From NCBI RefSeq assembly GCF_001870905.1, contig NZ_LNDC01000174.1, forward strand, positions 1-33,483: 33,483 nucleotides of DNA, in the 5' to 3' direction. The stretch comes from Geitlerinema sp. PCC 9228. GTDB taxonomy: Bacteria; Cyanobacteriota; Cyanobacteriia; Cyanobacteriales; PCC-9228. The notes under the pieces are model-generated. The model was not told where the DNA came from. It did not search any database and saw nothing but the letters and a program-made list of their open reading frames with translations. This document shows positions 23,236 to 31,846 of this stretch, one piece after another; within the stretch, counting starts at the first letter, position 1; each line of letters opens with the position of its first letter. A program made the position numbers and the translations under genes.

Positions 23236-24525
23236 ATGACTGCCTCCCATTCCGTACCCCTACACCAAGATTCCCTTTCCCTCAGACATGCAGAATTTGT
23301 AAACCTCCTTGCCAATACAGAAAATTTGCTCCTCATTCAAGATTTGGATGGGGTTTGTATGGAGTTGGTTCGCGATCCCTTGCAAAGAACCATCGACTGC
23401 GACTACGTCAAAGCCACCACCGCCTTCGACAACCATTTTTTTGTACTCACCAACGGCGAACATGTGGGTAAGCGAGGCGTTAACGGCATCGTAGAAAAAG
23501 CCTTTGGCTATGCCAGCGAAGTGAAACAACAAGGGTGGTACCTACCGGGATTGGCAGCAGGCGGCATACAATGGCAGGATCGTTTTGGCCATCTTTCCCA
23601 TCCTGGGGTCAGCGATGCGGAATGGCAGTTTTTACAAACCATTCCCCAAACCATGGCGACCCGCTTGCGGCAGTTTTTGCAGAAACACCAGGAAATTTTA
23701 TCGGCAGCAGAAATCGAACAATGCGTGGATGCTTGCGTGTTGGATCATGTGGCTTCGCCAACAGCCAATCTCAATACCGCTTTCGATCGGTTGCATGCCC
23801 ATCCCGAAATTTACGCGGCATTGCAACAAGATATGCAACAATTGATGGTAGAGCTATTGCAAGAGGCCTCCCGCTGGGGTTTGGGGGATTCGTTTTTCGT
23901 ACATTATGCCCCCAATTTGGGGAAAGATGCCCAAGGTAATGAGATTTTGCAGCCAGCTACCGATAGCGATTCGGGAACCACGGATTTTCAGTTTATGCTG
24001 CGTGGTGCCATGAAAGAGGCGGGGGTGTTGGTGATTTTAAACTACTACTATTTTTTGCATACCGGTCACTATCCCCTAGGGAAAGATTTTAACGCCCGCA
24101 CGGCACCGAAAAGTCATGCAGAACTTTTGCAAGCGGTAACGGAACATTTCGATCCAAAACTTATGCCGGTGATGGTGGGAGTTGGCGATACGGTTACCAG
24201 CCAGCTTACTTGGGAAAACGACCGCTGGGTGGTGCGTCGCGGTGGCAGCGATCGCAATTTTTTGCAATTGGTGCAAGATATTGGCAAGCAAGGTCAAACT
24301 GGGAATGTTGTGGTTTATGTAGACAGCAGCGGCGGTGAAGTGAAAAATCGCAAACCTTTGCGGTTAGAACCAGATACCCAGCAAACTTGGTATGTGGTGG
24401 AAGGTCCGGGCGATCGCCGCGATACGAACGATCCTTTACAACTTAACATTGTTTTCCCTGGCGGTCACCAACAATACGCGCTATCTTTTCGGCAAGCAGC
24501 CCAAAAACGCCGGTTGAGTTTATGA
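23236..24525 (+). CDS. stpA: Glucosylglycerol 3-phosphatase
   Basis: The 429-residue enzyme removes phosphate from glucosylglycerol 3-phosphate to give the compatible solute glucosylglycerol, the last step after GgpS. The HAD-type active site LLIQDLDGVCMELVRDPLQR lies at residues about 32-51 (DxDG nucleophile pair). Further family-typical blocks are FFVLTNGEHVGKRGVNGIVE, LPGLAAGGIQWQD, and the C-terminal MPVMVGVGDTVTSQLTW, which supplies the late HAD aspartate. The length matches the known cyanobacterial StpA. The N-terminal extension is short, with no signal peptide. ggpS is not in the window. The gene is monocistronic, with its own promoter candidate and a downstream inverted repeat. It points to a salt-adapted cyanobacterium. 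Confidence 0.93.
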   Translation: MTASHSVPLHQDSLSLRHAEFVNLLANTENLLLIQDLDGVCMELVRDPLQRTIDCDYVKATTAFDNHFFVLTNGEHVGKRGVNGIVEKAFGYASEVKQQGWYLPGLAAGGIQWQDRFGHLSHPGVSDAEWQFLQTIPQTMATRLRQFLQKHQEILSAAEIEQCVDACVLDHVASPTANLNTAFDRLHAHPEIYAALQQDMQQLMVELLQEASRWGLGDSFFVHYAPNLGKDAQGNEILQPATDSDSGTTDFQFMLRGAMKEAGVLVILNYYYFLHTGHYPLGKDFNARTAPKSHAELLQAVTEHFDPKLMPVMVGVGDTVTSQLTWENDRWVVRRGGSDRNFLQLVQDIGKQGQTGNVVVYVDSSGGEVKNRKPLRLEPDTQQTWYVVEGPGDRRDTNDPLQLNIVFPGGHQQYALSFRQAAQKRRLSL

Positions 24526-24533
24526 AATTGGCG

Positions 24534-24589
24534 AATAGAAACTTCACAAACCTTAAATTCAATTGGCCATTATTTGCGAAGTTTCTATT
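24534..24589 (+). terminator. 12-bp inverted repeat after stpA
   Basis: AATAGAAACTTC (24534-24545) and GAAGTTTCTATT (24578-24589) are perfectly complementary with a 32-base loop, 9 bases after the stop codon. It is A/T-rich, so it is a weak terminator or an mRNA 3'-end structure. Confidence 0.45.
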
Positions 24590-24728
24590 ATACAATCGTA
24601 TAAAATTTTAAACAACGATCGAAATCGCTGACAAAAATGTCGGCGATCGCATTGGTAAGGTGCAGCGATCGCCAACGTTGGAGGGAATCCTTGTCACAAT
24701 AAATAATATCGGGTTCTAGAGAACCAAA

Positions 24729-24974
24729 ATGTCTAAGACTTTGCTCGCCTTCCTTCCCAACGCCATCAGCAGCGTCTACTCCCATGCCATCCACACAGGC
24801 AAACTGCCCCTACCGCTTTACTACCAACTGTTGCGGTCGGTTTCCTACTTAGCCCTCAGCGAAGAAGAAATCCGAGCTATCCAACGCATCAACTGGGGCA
24901 TCCGTCGGGGATGGATTCAACTGGAAGCCCCCAACGATAGATATTCCGTACCTTGGCGGCAAAACAGCCCATGA
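24729..24974 (+). CDS. Small conserved-type protein (81 aa)
   Basis: The 81-residue protein starts MSKTLLAFLPNAISSVYSHA. The middle reads GKLPLPLYYQLLRSVSYLAL, then SEEEIRAIQRINWGIRRGW, a compact, probably helical arrangement. It has no transmembrane segment. I do not recognise a named family, and a regulatory or toxin/antitoxin role cannot be excluded. It converges on the aldolase gene, their ends 13 bases apart. Confidence 0.6.
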   Translation: MSKTLLAFLPNAISSVYSHAIHTGKLPLPLYYQLLRSVSYLALSEEEIRAIQRINWGIRRGWIQLEAPNDRYSVPWRQNSP

Positions 24975-24987
24975 GCGTTTCCAGCAT

Positions 24988-25869
24988 TTAGGTAGCGGCA
25001 GCAGGGGTAGAAGCTTGTGCGTGCAGTTTCGCTTTGCCGTCGCTACCAAACAACCGCATTTTGGCAGCAATCACGGCTTCCATGGCGGCCATTGCCTCTT
25101 CCATGGTATCGGTTAAATCCGCTTCTGGTTGTTCGGAAAGCGATCGCAACACATCCATATATGCCTGCCGCACTTCCGTATTCACGTTAAACTTGCACAC
25201 GCCCAGTTCGATCGAACGAGCAATCATCTCTGCCGGCAAACCGCTGGCACCGTGCAATACCAAAGGTAAAGATACAGCATCGCGAATTTTTTGCAAGCGA
25301 TCGAAATCCAAATGGGGTTCGCTACGATATTTCCCATGTACGTTGCCAATGGTCACCGCCAAGCAATCCACTTGGGTTGCGCGAACGAACTCGCCGGCTT
25401 GTTGCGGATCGGTCATTTTGGCTTCTTTTTCCGATACCGTTAGCCCATCTTCCGTACCGCTAATGCGACCGATTTCCGCTTCTACCGCGGCACCGTAACT
25501 GTGTGCCAGCTGGGTCATTTCTCGGGTAAAAGTCAAATTTTCCTGGTAGGGGTGGTGGGAACCATCGGCAAGAACCGAGTTCATCCCCGCCTCCAACGCC
25601 ATGCGGATGTCATTGCGATCGCTACTGTGGTCTAAATGCACCGCAATGGGAACGCTAGCACTACGGGCAGCTTCTAAAAATAAAGCGACCAACGGTTGTT
25701 TGCCGTAAGACAAAACTTTCGGGTGCATTTGTAGCATGGCAGGGCTTTGCAACTGTTCTGCCGCTCGCACCACAGCTTCCACACCTTCAAAATTGTACAT
25801 GTTAAACGCACCAACGGCATACCCGTGGCGTTGGGCAGTTTCTAATAGGTCTTTGGTCGATACCAGCAT
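24988..25869 (-). CDS. Class II ketose-bisphosphate aldolase (GatY/KbaY-size)
   Basis: The 293-residue zinc aldolase is predicted to cleave fructose- or tagatose-1,6-bisphosphate to two triose phosphates. The catalytic Asp and first zinc His are in HLDH (D80, H81). The other zinc ligands are His178 in NVHGKY and His206 in LHGASG. KFNVNTEVR is the phosphate/carbonyl-binding segment. At 293 residues it is shorter than the Calvin-cycle class II FbaA of cyanobacteria (about 360), closer to GatY/KbaY/AgaY-type enzymes. The C-terminus is Ala-rich (HAQASTPAAAT). The substrate cannot be fixed from sequence. It is divergent from the cryptochrome gene, with 148 bases between them. Confidence 0.88.
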   Translation of the reverse strand: MLVSTKDLLETAQRHGYAVGAFNMYNFEGVEAVVRAAEQLQSPAMLQMHPKVLSYGKQPLVALFLEAARSASVPIAVHLDHSSDRNDIRMALEAGMNSVLADGSHHPYQENLTFTREMTQLAHSYGAAVEAEIGRISGTEDGLTVSEKEAKMTDPQQAGEFVRATQVDCLAVTIGNVHGKYRSEPHLDFDRLQKIRDAVSLPLVLHGASGLPAEMIARSIELGVCKFNVNTEVRQAYMDVLRSLSEQPEADLTDTMEEAMAAMEAVIAAKMRLFGSDGKAKLHAQASTPAAAT

Positions 25870-26017
25870 ATGGTTAATCCTAGCTTGCTATAGCATCCAT
25901 TGGTTTTTTTTTAAATTCTAATGGCTCTCAACCAGCCTTGCACAAATCCCTAGCAACGAGAAGCTTTATAAAAATTTACAATATGGACAGGGAAAGAACG
26001 ATTTGGAGAAAACATCT

Positions 26018-27490
26018 ATGGCAGCGGCACCGATTCTCTTGTGGTATCGTAATGACCTGCGATTGCACGACCATTCGGCTTTGCAGGCGGCTTTGCAAAC
26101 TCAATCTCCCGTGATTCCTGTTTATTGCTTCGATCCGCGTCAGTTTGGTACTACAGCTTTTGGCTTTCCCAAAACGGGGGCTTTTCGGGGGAAATTTTTG
26201 TTAGAAAGTATAGCCGATTTGCAGCGATCGCTACAACAACGCCGCAGCAATTTGCTGGTGTTTTACGATTATCCAGAAACCGCCATTGCCCAACTTGCCA
26301 AGCGAGTGCAAGCAAGTGCCGTTTATTTCCACCAGGAAGTTACCGCTGAAGAAGTGCAAGTGGAACAAGCCTTGCAAAAAACTTTAGCCCAAATTAACGT
26401 AACTTGTCGTTCTTTTTGGTGCCATACACTTCACGATCGGAATCAGTTCCCCTTTGCCGTAGCAGACTTACCAGAAACATTTACCCAGTTTCGCCAGCAA
26501 GTAGAAGCCAACGCCAGCATCGAATTGCCCCTACCTACCCCTACGACGCTACCACCTTTGCCAGCAAATATAGAATCTTCTCCCCTGCCAACCCTAGAAA
26601 ATTTAGGCTTGCAAGAACCAGAAACCGATAGTCGCGGCGTTTTAACATTCACTGGCGGGGAAACAGCTGCCCTGGCAAGAGTTACAGACTATATTTGGCA
26701 GCAGGATTGTTTGCGACGCTACAAGCAAACCCGCAATGGCATGCTGGGAGCAAATTATTCTTCTAAATTTTCTCCATGGCTGGCTTTGGGATGTCTTTCC
26801 GGTCGCTACGTTTGCCAGCAAGTCAGCGAATACGAAGCCAGTAGGGCAAAAAACGATTCTACCTATTGGTTGGTGTTTGAGTTGCTGTGGCGGGATTATT
26901 TTCGATTGATTGCCCTCAAACACGGAAATCGGATTTTTTATCCTTCTGGTTTGCGGGGATTGTCGCTGCCTTGGCAACAGGATTGGGAAAAATTTGCACT
27001 TTGGCAGCAAGGGAAGACGGGATTTCCCCTGGTGGATGCGAACATGCGGGAAATTGCTGCTACTGGGTATATGTCTAACCGCGGTCGTCAAAATGTTGCC
27101 AGTTTCTTAACCAAAAATTTGGGGATTGATTGGAGAATGGGAGCAGAATGGTTTGAATCGCTGCTGGTGGACTACGATGTTTGCAGCAATTGGGGAAATT
27201 GGAACTATACTGCTGGCGTGGGCAACGATGCCCGGGGATTTCGATTTTTCCACATTCTCAAGCAAGCATCGAAATACGACCCCCAAGGTCGCTACGTGAA
27301 ACACTGGTTGCCGGAGTTGGCGGCGGTGCCAGCAGCGAAAGTTCACCAACCCTGGCAGCTATCACCGACCGAACAAAAACATTTTGGCGTGGGTTTGGGG
27401 GTGGATTATCCCCATCCAGTGGTAGATTTAATGCAGTCGGCGAAGACCAATGAAAAGATTTATAACGCGGCTTGGGCTCGTTCGAGCTAA
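26018..27490 (+). CDS. cry: Cryptochrome DASH (photolyase/cryptochrome family)
   Basis: The 490-residue FAD blue-light flavoprotein belongs to a family that repairs cyclobutane dimers in single-stranded DNA and may signal light. The N-terminal photolyase domain opens LLWYRNDLRLHDHSAL; PVYCFDPRQFGTTAFGFPKT is a DASH signature. The FAD domain shows DSTYWLVFELLWRDYFR, FPLVDANMRE, YMSNRGRQNVASF, WRMGAEWFESLLVDYDVCSN, WGNWNYTAGVGNDARGFRFF and YDPQGRYVKHWLPEL, as in DASH proteins rather than class I CPD photolyases. Its length is like the Synechocystis DASH protein. A GGAG site lies 9 bases before the ATG at 26018 (an in-frame TTG at 26003 is rejected). It ends 73 bases before pgl on the same strand. 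Confidence 0.93.
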   Translation: MAAAPILLWYRNDLRLHDHSALQAALQTQSPVIPVYCFDPRQFGTTAFGFPKTGAFRGKFLLESIADLQRSLQQRRSNLLVFYDYPETAIAQLAKRVQASAVYFHQEVTAEEVQVEQALQKTLAQINVTCRSFWCHTLHDRNQFPFAVADLPETFTQFRQQVEANASIELPLPTPTTLPPLPANIESSPLPTLENLGLQEPETDSRGVLTFTGGETAALARVTDYIWQQDCLRRYKQTRNGMLGANYSSKFSPWLALGCLSGRYVCQQVSEYEASRAKNDSTYWLVFELLWRDYFRLIALKHGNRIFYPSGLRGLSLPWQQDWEKFALWQQGKTGFPLVDANMREIAATGYMSNRGRQNVASFLTKNLGIDWRMGAEWFESLLVDYDVCSNWGNWNYTAGVGNDARGFRFFHILKQASKYDPQGRYVKHWLPELAAVPAAKVHQPWQLSPTEQKHFGVGLGVDYPHPVVDLMQSAKTNEKIYNAAWARSS

Positions 27491-27563
27491 TTGCCCACAA
27501 TAAAGAATTGTTGGATAACATCTCCGATTTCATAGCATATTTTTTGTTATTTGTCAATCATCT

Positions 27564-28286
27564 ATGCAGCCAAAAGTGGAAATTCTCGCAGATCAAACCG
27601 CTCTGATTCAGCGATCGCTAGAGCTGATGGTGGAGAAAATCCAGCAGTCGGTTCGGGAAAGGGGGATTTGCACAATCGCCCTCTCCGGGGGCAGCACCCC
27701 CAGACCGCTTTACGAAGCGATCGCAGCACAAAACCTGCCGTGGGAGAAAATTCATGTATTTTGGGGCGACGAACGCTACGTTCCCAGCCACCATCCCGAC
27801 AGCAACGAAAAACTCGCTAGAGATGCTTGGCTGAACCGCGTAGCCATCCCGGCAGAAAATATCCATCCCACCCCCACTGACAGTGGCAATCCGCAACAAG
27901 ACGCCCAACGGTACGAACAGCAATTGCAGCAATTTTTTCAACTGTCACCGGGCACCATGCCGGTTTTAGATATTATGCTACAGGGGATGGGCGATGACGG
28001 GCATACCGCTTCTTTATTCCCCCATACCGAAGCCCTTCAGGTATGCGATCGCGCGATCGCAGTGGGCAACAAAGACGGATCGCCCCGGATTACCTTTACC
28101 ATTCCCGCTATTAACAATGCCCGTTGCGTTCTTTTTCTGGTTGCCGGTAGTGGCAAACAAAACGCCATCGAGCAAGTCTTTTCCCAAACCGCCGACCCCC
28201 AAACCTATCCTGCCAAATTCATCCAACCCCAAGGAGAACTGTGGTGGTTGCTCGACGTTGCCGCTGGTGCCCCCCTGCAATCTTAA
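27564..28286 (+). CDS. pgl: 6-phosphogluconolactonase
   Basis: The 240-residue enzyme hydrolyses 6-phosphogluconolactone to 6-phosphogluconate, the second step of the oxidative pentose phosphate pathway. The family motifs are CTIALSGGSTPRPLYEAI, VFWGDERYVPSHHPDSNE and MLQGMGDDGHTASLFPHT, then PAINNARCVLFLVAGSGK. It is a single domain of normal length with no signal peptide, belonging to the DevB/Pgl type rather than the YbhE beta-propeller type. It is followed 45 bases later by a zinc-ribbon-FHA gene on the same strand, so a joint transcript is likely. Confidence 0.95.
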   Translation: MQPKVEILADQTALIQRSLELMVEKIQQSVRERGICTIALSGGSTPRPLYEAIAAQNLPWEKIHVFWGDERYVPSHHPDSNEKLARDAWLNRVAIPAENIHPTPTDSGNPQQDAQRYEQQLQQFFQLSPGTMPVLDIMLQGMGDDGHTASLFPHTEALQVCDRAIAVGNKDGSPRITFTIPAINNARCVLFLVAGSGKQNAIEQVFSQTADPQTYPAKFIQPQGELWWLLDVAAGAPLQS

Positions 28287-28331
28287 TCCGTACCATTATT
28301 TTTATTGTGGAGTTGCAAAATCCCGAAGCTT

Positions 28332-29015
28332 ATGATTGTTTGTCCGAACTGTAACCATCAAAATCCCGACTGGGCGATACAATGCGAAGCCTGCCTGAGT
28401 GAGCTGCCACAAATGGTCAGCTGCCCTAGCTGCGGTGCCACCGTGCAAAGCGACGCCAGCTTTTGCGGTCAGTGCGGCTACGACCTCAGCGGCAACCAAA
28501 ACCAAAATACCGAGACCGAAGAATCCGAAGCAGCCGCCGAAGCATCCCCGCAAATCCCCACCCCCACCGTGGCACCGCCGGAAGTGGAAGAAACCTCGGA
28601 AGTAGGTGCCGAAACAGGTTCCCAAACGCCTACGCCAGCACCCACGCCTGCCCCTGCCGCTACCCCCCAAGCCACGCAGCTGCAAACCCAGCAAGCTTCC
28701 CTACTGCACGTGCAAACCGACACCACTATCGAACTGCCCGCCCACTTGCCGGTGATTCACGTGGGCAAACCCAACGACCGCATACCACCGGATATCGACC
28801 TGTCGGGATTTCCCAACGCCGAAGTGGTTTCCCGCAGCCATATTGATATCCGTCAGGAAGGGGATGCATTTTATGTAGAAGATGTGGGCAGTACCAATGG
28901 TACCTATATCAATAACTTACCCCTGCAGCCGGGGAACCGACATCGCTTGCGTAGCGGCGATCGCATTGCTTTGGGGAAGGGAGATTTGGTAACGTTCCTG
29001 TTTCAACTTGCTTAA
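28332..29015 (+). CDS. Double zinc-ribbon protein with C-terminal FHA domain
   Basis: The 227-residue protein has two CxxC-type zinc ribbons at its N-terminus (residues 4-22: CPNC...CEAC; and 31-48: CPSC...CGQC). A long Glu/Ala/Pro/Thr-rich linker (about 53-125) and an FHA domain (about 135-227) follow. The FHA domain shows VSRSHIDI and VGSTNGTYINN, key phosphothreonine-loop motifs, while the first GR is replaced by GK (HVGKPND). FHA domains bind phosphothreonine peptides. No Ser/Thr kinase gene is present here. The start is the ATG at 28332, not the TTG at 28305. Related double zinc-ribbon/FHA proteins are common in cyanobacteria and actinobacteria and have varied roles. Confidence 0.85.
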   Translation: MIVCPNCNHQNPDWAIQCEACLSELPQMVSCPSCGATVQSDASFCGQCGYDLSGNQNQNTETEESEAAAEASPQIPTPTVAPPEVEETSEVGAETGSQTPTPAPTPAPAATPQATQLQTQQASLLHVQTDTTIELPAHLPVIHVGKPNDRIPPDIDLSGFPNAEVVSRSHIDIRQEGDAFYVEDVGSTNGTYINNLPLQPGNRHRLRSGDRIALGKGDLVTFLFQLA

Positions 29016-29053
29016 ATTTCGTTACTCACTCATCAGCAAATGGAGAGGTTAAC

Positions 29054-29416
29054 TTGGAACCTTACGGAGGCAATGAAATTATCATTACCCTAGTCAATCC
29101 CATTTTGCAATCGGTGCCCATCAAAAGTTGGACGTTTCGTTCCCGCCAGCCAACCATCTCCATTGGCAGGGCAGCCGAAAACCACGTGGTGCTTTACAGT
29201 GCAGTGGTCTCGCGTCACCATTTAGAGGTACGACGCCAAGGGTTGCACTGGGAAATTGTGAATTTAAGTGCCAACGGTACCTTTGTCGATGAGAAACCCA
29301 TCGACAAAATGACTGTTCTCGATGGCCTCAAACTGCGTTTGGCGCGTAGTGGTCCCATTTTACAATTTCATTTGGGAAAACCATCGCCTCCCTCTCCCTC
29401 GCCCGAGGCTTCCTGA
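29054..29416 (+). CDS. Single FHA-domain protein
   Basis: The 120-residue protein is almost entirely one FHA domain. Motifs ISIGRAAENHVVL (GR), VSRHHLEV (SxxH) and LSANGTFVDEKPI (NG) are all kept, so phosphothreonine binding is expected. The C-terminal PSPPSPSPEAS is a short flexible tail. The first codon is TTG at 29054, supported by GGAGAGG 5 bases upstream and the lack of a better ATG. It lies 38 bases after the zinc-ribbon-FHA gene, and the two FHA proteins may form a pair. Confidence 0.8.
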   Translation: MEPYGGNEIIITLVNPILQSVPIKSWTFRSRQPTISIGRAAENHVVLYSAVVSRHHLEVRRQGLHWEIVNLSANGTFVDEKPIDKMTVLDGLKLRLARSGPILQFHLGKPSPPSPSPEAS

Positions 29417-29430
29417 AAACCCAAAAAATA

Positions 29431-29475
29431 GCGATCGCCCTTTGTATCCATCGAAAACATTGAGGGGGCGATCGC
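29431..29475. terminator. Inverted repeat of two GCGATCGCCC-type words
   Basis: GCGATCGCCC (29431-29440) is complementary to GGGCGATCGC (29466-29475), with a 25-base spacer. It lies between two convergent genes, so a bidirectional terminator is plausible. It is also a pair of HIP1 sites. Confidence 0.45.
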
Positions 29476-29507
29476 CTTCAACCTAGGAAATTGGGAAGCG
29501 ATCGGAT

Positions 29508-29699
29508 TTATCCTTTGAGAGCTTTGTTAAAGTTTTGGCGGTAAGACTTATTGGCCACCAGCAAAACCGGCCAAAAAGCCGACAATACAATCCGATTGGA
29601 TAGCGTTGTATTGAAGTTGGTCCGGCGAAATCCTTTCCAAAACTTCCAAATACCGCCAGCGTAAACCACAATTAGTACAAAAGTTATAAGTTGGGGCAT
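29508..29699 (-). CDS. Small conserved-type membrane protein (63 aa)
   Basis: The 63-residue protein has an N-terminal transmembrane segment (residues about 2-20, LITFVLIVVYAGGIWKF) and a second, weaker hydrophobic stretch (RIVLSAFWPVLLVANKSYRQ). The arrangement KFWKGFRRTNFN and NKSYRQNFNKALKG looks conserved in cyanobacteria. The function is unknown to me. The ATG is at 29699. It converges on the FHA gene. Confidence 0.7.
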   Translation of the reverse strand: MPQLITFVLIVVYAGGIWKFWKGFRRTNFNTTLSNRIVLSAFWPVLLVANKSYRQNFNKALKG

Positions 29700-29806
29700 G
29701 TTGGATCACCTCAAGAGCCACGAACGGAAAAAACGAAAGTAGCCTTGCCTACAATACAATCATAGCGAGATTTTCCCCCGAATAGGCGCGATATTACCGT
29801 GGGATT

Positions 29807-29815
29807 TGATATACT
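29807..29815 (+). promoter_or_regulatory. Extended -10 candidate for the uracil-DNA glycosylase gene
   Basis: TGATATACT is a TGn extension plus a TATACT hexamer (29810-29815), 27 bases before the ATG at 29843. No clear -35 is present. Confidence 0.35.
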
Positions 29816-29842
29816 AAACCCCTAAGAGCTTTGGCAAGACTC

Positions 29843-30562
29843 ATGTCTAGCGACGACCAGCTGAACTTATTTAACGCCCCTTCTTCTGAAGTTTCCGCCC
29901 ATACCGATAGCGTTTCCCGGGAATTGATTCCCACCGATGCCAACGTCCCCATTCCCGCCGGTACCTACGCCAATCTGGAAGCACTCACCGACCACTGCCG
30001 GCAGTGCCACCGCTGCGAGTTGGGCAGCCATCGCACCCAAGTGGTCATCGAACGGGGGAATCCCCAAGCTTCCTTGATGATTGTGGGAGAAGGTCCCGGA
30101 CAGCAGGAGGACGAACAGGGATTGCCTTTTGTGGGCAAATCCGGACAGCTGTTGGATAAAATTTTAGCTTCCGTACAGCTCGATTGCCATCGGGATGTTT
30201 ATATTTGCAACGTGGTGAAATGCCGACCGCCCAACAATCGAGTTCCCTCCACAACAGAAATGAATGCTTGCAAGCCTTACTTGCTGGAGCAAATTCGCTT
30301 GGTAGACCCAAAAGTTATCTTGCTGGCGGGTGCCACAGCGGTGAAAGGGGTCATCGGTGACAAGCGGGGGATTACCAAAATTCGCGGTCAGTGGATGCAG
30401 TGGGAAGGACGTTTGTGCATGCCTATTTTTCACCCGGCTTATTTGCTGCGCCATCCTTCCCGGGAAAAAGGTAAACCCAAATGGCTGATGTGGCAGGATA
30501 TTCAAGCGGTACGGGAAAAGCTAGACCACCTACAAGCAATTGGCGAAACCGCAGAAAGCTAG
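29843..30562 (+). CDS. Family 4 uracil-DNA glycosylase (iron-sulfur)
   Basis: The 239-residue base-excision repair enzyme removes uracil from DNA. The active-site motif VGEGPGQQEDEQGLPFVGKS and the uracil-binding IFHPAYLLRHPS are characteristic of family 4. Four cysteines expected for the [4Fe-4S] cluster are visible: CxxC in CRQCHRC at about residues 55-58, and two in KCRPPNNRVPSTTEMNAC. The N-terminal 40 residues are variable and probably disordered. The ATG at 29843 is preferred to a TTG at 29831. Its TAG overlaps the TAG of the convergent minus-strand gene in one CTAG. Confidence 0.92.
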   Translation: MSSDDQLNLFNAPSSEVSAHTDSVSRELIPTDANVPIPAGTYANLEALTDHCRQCHRCELGSHRTQVVIERGNPQASLMIVGEGPGQQEDEQGLPFVGKSGQLLDKILASVQLDCHRDVYICNVVKCRPPNNRVPSTTEMNACKPYLLEQIRLVDPKVILLAGATAVKGVIGDKRGITKIRGQWMQWEGRLCMPIFHPAYLLRHPSREKGKPKWLMWQDIQAVREKLDHLQAIGETAES

Positions 30563-31134
30563 TAGCGGCAACGATCGCGCAACCAAAGGCGAATCGCTTC
30601 GGCGATCGCACTGTGGCTGGTGTTGCGAACTGGTGTTAAATTGGAGGATTCCTGGGACAGGCCACCGGTACGGGAAAACATGACAATCAACCGCCAGCCG
30701 TTGGAGGTGGGCGCTAAAAATGCCCAGTGGTACTGCTGCAAGCGTCGCGATCGCCCGTTTCGATATTGACGTTCCAAGGTGGTAAAAAAAACTTGACGTA
30801 CCTCTTCAGTGCCCCTGGTGCGCGTATCTGCTAAATCGGACTGGGGAGAGGGGAGGGGCAAAGGGTCAAACTCCGGCTTGCCTGCGGTCAAAATGTAATG
30901 GGAACCCCCCTCGCGATCGCCCGAACGCGATCGATACAGCACTCGATTAGCATAATTTGGTAAATCTGTCAAGAATTTTGCCCACAAAGGTGCCAGCTCC
31001 TCGGGGCAGCCATTTGGGGACTCTGGCTGGGCAGCAACCGGTATCCCCCACCAGAGACCTAACACCACCCACCAAGGCAGCAATACAATTTTTACCGTAT
31101 TAAGGAATTTCCGCACAAATACGCTGCCAAGCAT
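30559..31134 (-). CDS. Secreted conserved-type protein, unknown function
   Basis: The 191-residue protein has a signal peptide ([10 protein letters not shown] positive region, hydrophobic [17 protein letters not shown], cut near AAQ-P). The exported domain has [20 protein letters not shown], a Tyr/Arg-rich middle and [20 protein letters not shown]. It looks like a single compact domain of unknown family with several Arg at the end ([13 protein letters not shown]). The start codon is uncertain: an ATG at 31134 overlaps pyrF by 35 bases, a GTG at 31116 by 17, and an ATG at 31170 by 71. It is likely the last gene of the tyrS-pyrF operon. Confidence 0.7.
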   Translation of the reverse strand: MLGSVFVRKFLNTVKIVLLPWWVVLGLWWGIPVAAQPESPNGCPEELAPLWAKFLTDLPNYANRVLYRSRSGDREGGSHYILTAGKPEFDPLPLPSPQSDLADTRTRGTEEVRQVFFTTLERQYRNGRSRRLQQYHWAFLAPTSNGWRLIVMFSRTGGLSQESSNLTPVRNTSHSAIAEAIRLWLRDRCRY

Positions 31135-31846
31135 CTTCCGGGTTCTTTGCCTCCGTAATGGGACGCCCAATCACCAAATAATCCGCCCCCGCCGCAAAAG
31201 CCTCCGTAGGAGTCATCGCCCGTTGTTGGTCGCGACGTTCCGCCCATGCCGGACGAATGCCCGGACAAACCAAAATAAAATCGTTCCCGCAAACGCGACG
31301 CAGGTGAGCAGCTTCCTTCGCCGAGCAAACCACCCCAGCCAGTCCCGACTCCCAGCTCAAAACCGCCATTTGCAGCACGTATTCCGAAAGCTCTACCGGA
31401 ACCTTGAGATCGAACGCCAAATCCCGGGAATTAACGCTGGTTAGCAACGTCACTCCCAACAGCTTGGTGGCCGGCGTTTGGGAAGTTATCGCCGCACTTT
31501 CCACCGCCTCGGTAGCTGCTTGTAACGCTCGCCTTCCTGCCGTTGCATGTACGGTGAGCAAATCCACCCCATAGCGAGCAGCAGCACGGCAAGCCCCCGC
31601 CATGGTATTGGGGATATCATGGAATTTTAAATCCAGGAAAATCCGTTTTTCCCGCTTTTGCAATTCCCCAACAATATCGCCACCAGTGCTGACAAACAAT
31701 TCCAATCCCACCTTCCAAAACCTCACCTGGGGCAACCTATCCAACCAAGCCACCGCTTCGGTGAAGGTGGAAACATCCAAAGGCACAATAATCCGATGTT
31801 CTTTTTTTTCCAGCCAAGTGGGTTGGACCAAGCCATTGTTCGTCAT
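31100..31846 (-). CDS. pyrF: Orotidine 5'-phosphate decarboxylase
   Basis: The 248-residue enzyme decarboxylates OMP to UMP, the last step of pyrimidine synthesis, in the cytoplasm. The catalytic D-x-K-x-x-D is visible as [10 protein letters not shown] (D72, K74, D77). Other blocks are [38 protein letters not shown] and LVCPGIRPA, and the phosphate loop [14 protein letters not shown] is near the C-terminus. The length is typical of the short bacterial form. The ATG overlaps the tyrS stop in ATGA, the usual sign of translational coupling. Confidence 0.96.
   Translation of the reverse strand: MTNNGLVQPTWLEKKEHRIIVPLDVSTFTEAVAWLDRLPQVRFWKVGLELFVSTGGDIVGELQKREKRIFLDLKFHDIPNTMAGACRAAARYGVDLLTVHATAGRRALQAATEAVESAAITSQTPATKLLGVTLLTSVNSRDLAFDLKVPVELSEYVLQMAVLSWESGLAGVVCSAKEAAHLRRVCGNDFILVCPGIRPAWAERRDQQRAMTPTEAFAAGADYLVIGRPITEAKNPEDAWQRICAEIP

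Noticed and set aside
26018-27490. Class I CPD photolyase
   Set aside because: Signature blocks (DVCSNWGNW, SNRGRQNVASF, YDPQGRYVKHWLPEL) fit the DASH branch better.
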